Of a stretch of DNA of 64,000 bases, positions 63,204 through 64,000 are shown piece after piece. The first letter of the stretch is position 1. Each line of letters opens with the position of its first letter. The notes under the pieces were generated by a model. The model did not search any database and was not told the origin of the DNA. It saw only the letters and a list, made by a program, of their open reading frames with translations. The position numbers and the translations under genes are program-made. The DNA is from Trabulsiella odontotermitis. GTDB lineage: Bacteria; Pseudomonadota; Gammaproteobacteria; Enterobacterales; Enterobacteriaceae. The stretch spans positions 868,001 through 932,000 of the forward strand of contig NZ_CP125781.1 of NCBI RefSeq assembly GCF_030053895.1. Reading direction: 5' to 3'.

Positions 63204-63947
63204 GTGAAGTTTAACGTGATGGCCCTTGCGGCATTCATTGGTTTAAGTGGCATGTCGGTACAGGCAACTGAATTGCCGGACGGTCCGCACATTGTCACCT
63301 CAGGGACGGCAAGTGTCGATGCAGTGCCGGATATCGCCACCCTGGCGATTGAAGTGAACATTGCGGCAAAAGACGCCGCGACGGCGAAGAAACAGGCTGA
63401 CGACCGCGTTGCGCAGTATCTCTCTTTCCTCGAACAGAACGGGGTCGCGAAAAAGGACATCAGCTCCGCTAACCTGCGTACACAACCGGATTACGACTAT
63501 CAGAACGGCAAAAGCATTCTCAAAGGCTACCGTGCAGTACGTACCGTTGAAGTGACGCTGCGCCAGCTCGACAAGCTGAATGCACTGCTGGATGGCGCGC
63601 TGAAAGCGGGGCTGAACGAGATCCGTTCCGTATCGCTGGGCGTTGCGCAACCGGAAGCCTACAAAGACAAAGCACGTAAAGCGGCGATTGATGACGCGGT
63701 GCATCAGGCGCAGCAACTGGCCTCTGGTTTTAACGGCAAGCTGGGCCCGGTTTACAGCATTCGTTATCACGTTTCCAACTATCAGCCGAGCCCGATGGTA
63801 CGGATGATGAAAGCAGATGCCGCGCCGGTATCTGCCCAGGAAACGTATGAACAGCCGACGATCCAGTTCGACGACCAGGTCGATGTGGTCTTCCAGCTGG
63901 AGCCTGCTGGTGCAACGGCTGCAACGCAGCAGCCAAAAGCACAGTAA
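63204..63947 (+). CDS. yggE: YggE, SIMPL-domain periplasmic protein
   Basis: The 247-residue protein has a signal peptide (cleaved about residue 21, SVQA) and a SIMPL/DUF541 domain (HIVTSGTASVDAVPDIA, YRAVRTVEVTLRQLDKL). E. coli YggE is reported to lower oxidative stress; the mechanism is unknown. GGAGG precedes the ATG. Confidence 0.95.
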   Translation: MKFNVMALAAFIGLSGMSVQATELPDGPHIVTSGTASVDAVPDIATLAIEVNIAAKDAATAKKQADDRVAQYLSFLEQNGVAKKDISSANLRTQPDYDYQNGKSILKGYRAVRTVEVTLRQLDKLNALLDGALKAGLNEIRSVSLGVAQPEAYKDKARKAAIDDAVHQAQQLASGFNGKLGPVYSIRYHVSNYQPSPMVRMMKADAAPVSAQETYEQPTIQFDDQVDVVFQLEPAGATAATQQPKAQ

Positions 63948-63963
63948 GATCCCTTAAATGAAA

Positions 63964-63987
63964 AAGGCCGGAACCCCGGCCTTTTTT
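63964..63987 (+). terminator. Terminator of yggE
   Basis: AAGGCCGG and CCGGCCTT pair around AACC, with A and T runs on both sides, so it may work in both directions. Confidence 0.9.
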
Positions 63988-64000
63988 AATCCTGTCTTAA

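Noticed and set aside
1..64000. CRISPR array
   Set aside because: No series of regularly spaced identical repeats and no cas genes were seen.

Overview
The window reads as chromosome of an enteric bacterium (Enterobacteriaceae). From about 21.8 kb to the end the gene order is that of the E. coli 66-67 min region (pheV, yqgA, speC, mltC, yggX, mutY, trmB, yggL, hemW, rdgB, gshB, endA, galP, metK, speA, speB, loiP, tktA, epd, pgk, fbaA, mscS, argO, yggE), and most proteins have the E. coli length and near-identical residues. The accessory content, a CO dehydrogenase/CO-induced hydrogenase cluster known in enterics from CO-oxidising Citrobacter (C. amalonaticus Y19 type), makes Citrobacter the best guess; this is inference.

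Region 1 (1-12349) is a water-gas-shift gene set. On the minus strand the membrane subunit of the CO-linked energy-converting hydrogenase (cooM) runs off the left edge. Divergent from it, over a 387-bp regulatory region, run hypC-hypA-cooF-cooS-cooC-cooT-cooJ-hypB, then two nickel permeases (HupE type and NiCoT type) and hypD-hypE. Together they encode Ni uptake, Ni insertion into CooS and into the hydrogenase, CO oxidation, and electron transfer through CooF to the hydrogenase. The shared control region holds a perfect 20-bp palindrome with the CooA-like pattern TGTCA-N6-TGACA and a 9/10 match to the FNR consensus, which suggests control by CO and by anaerobiosis. No cooA and no hypF lie in the window.

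Region 2 (12350-21741) is a mobile-element border: broken IS3, IS256, ISL3 and IS21 transposase genes, a six-helix membrane protein, a compact three-gene minus-strand operon (NA37/NdpA-like nucleoid-associated protein with a 5' frameshift, a membrane-anchored protein of unknown function, a GNAT-like protein), and a P4-type tyrosine integrase next to tRNA-Phe (pheV). Integrase and tRNA place the island to the left of pheV; its far end is outside the window or not recognisable.

Region 3 (21742-54143) is core chromosome with some differences from E. coli: no ansB between yggN and yggM, an added CsgD-like LuxR regulator preceded by a perfect FNR box, and tktA directly followed by epd-pgk-fbaA. 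Visible regulation includes CRP and GalR/GalS operators at galP, tandem met boxes at metK, the small yqgB gene just before speA, and Cra and CRP sites before epd.

Region 4 (54142-61316) is a 7-kb insertion between fbaA and mscS: a divergent carbamate kinase, then an MFS transporter, FdrA-like, DUF1116 and DUF2877 proteins and an AllS-like LysR regulator. It resembles the E. coli allantoin/oxamate carbamoyl-transfer genes (fdrA-ylbE-ylbF-ybcF) with its own transporter and regulator. Region 5 (61475-63987) returns to core genes mscS, argO and yggE.
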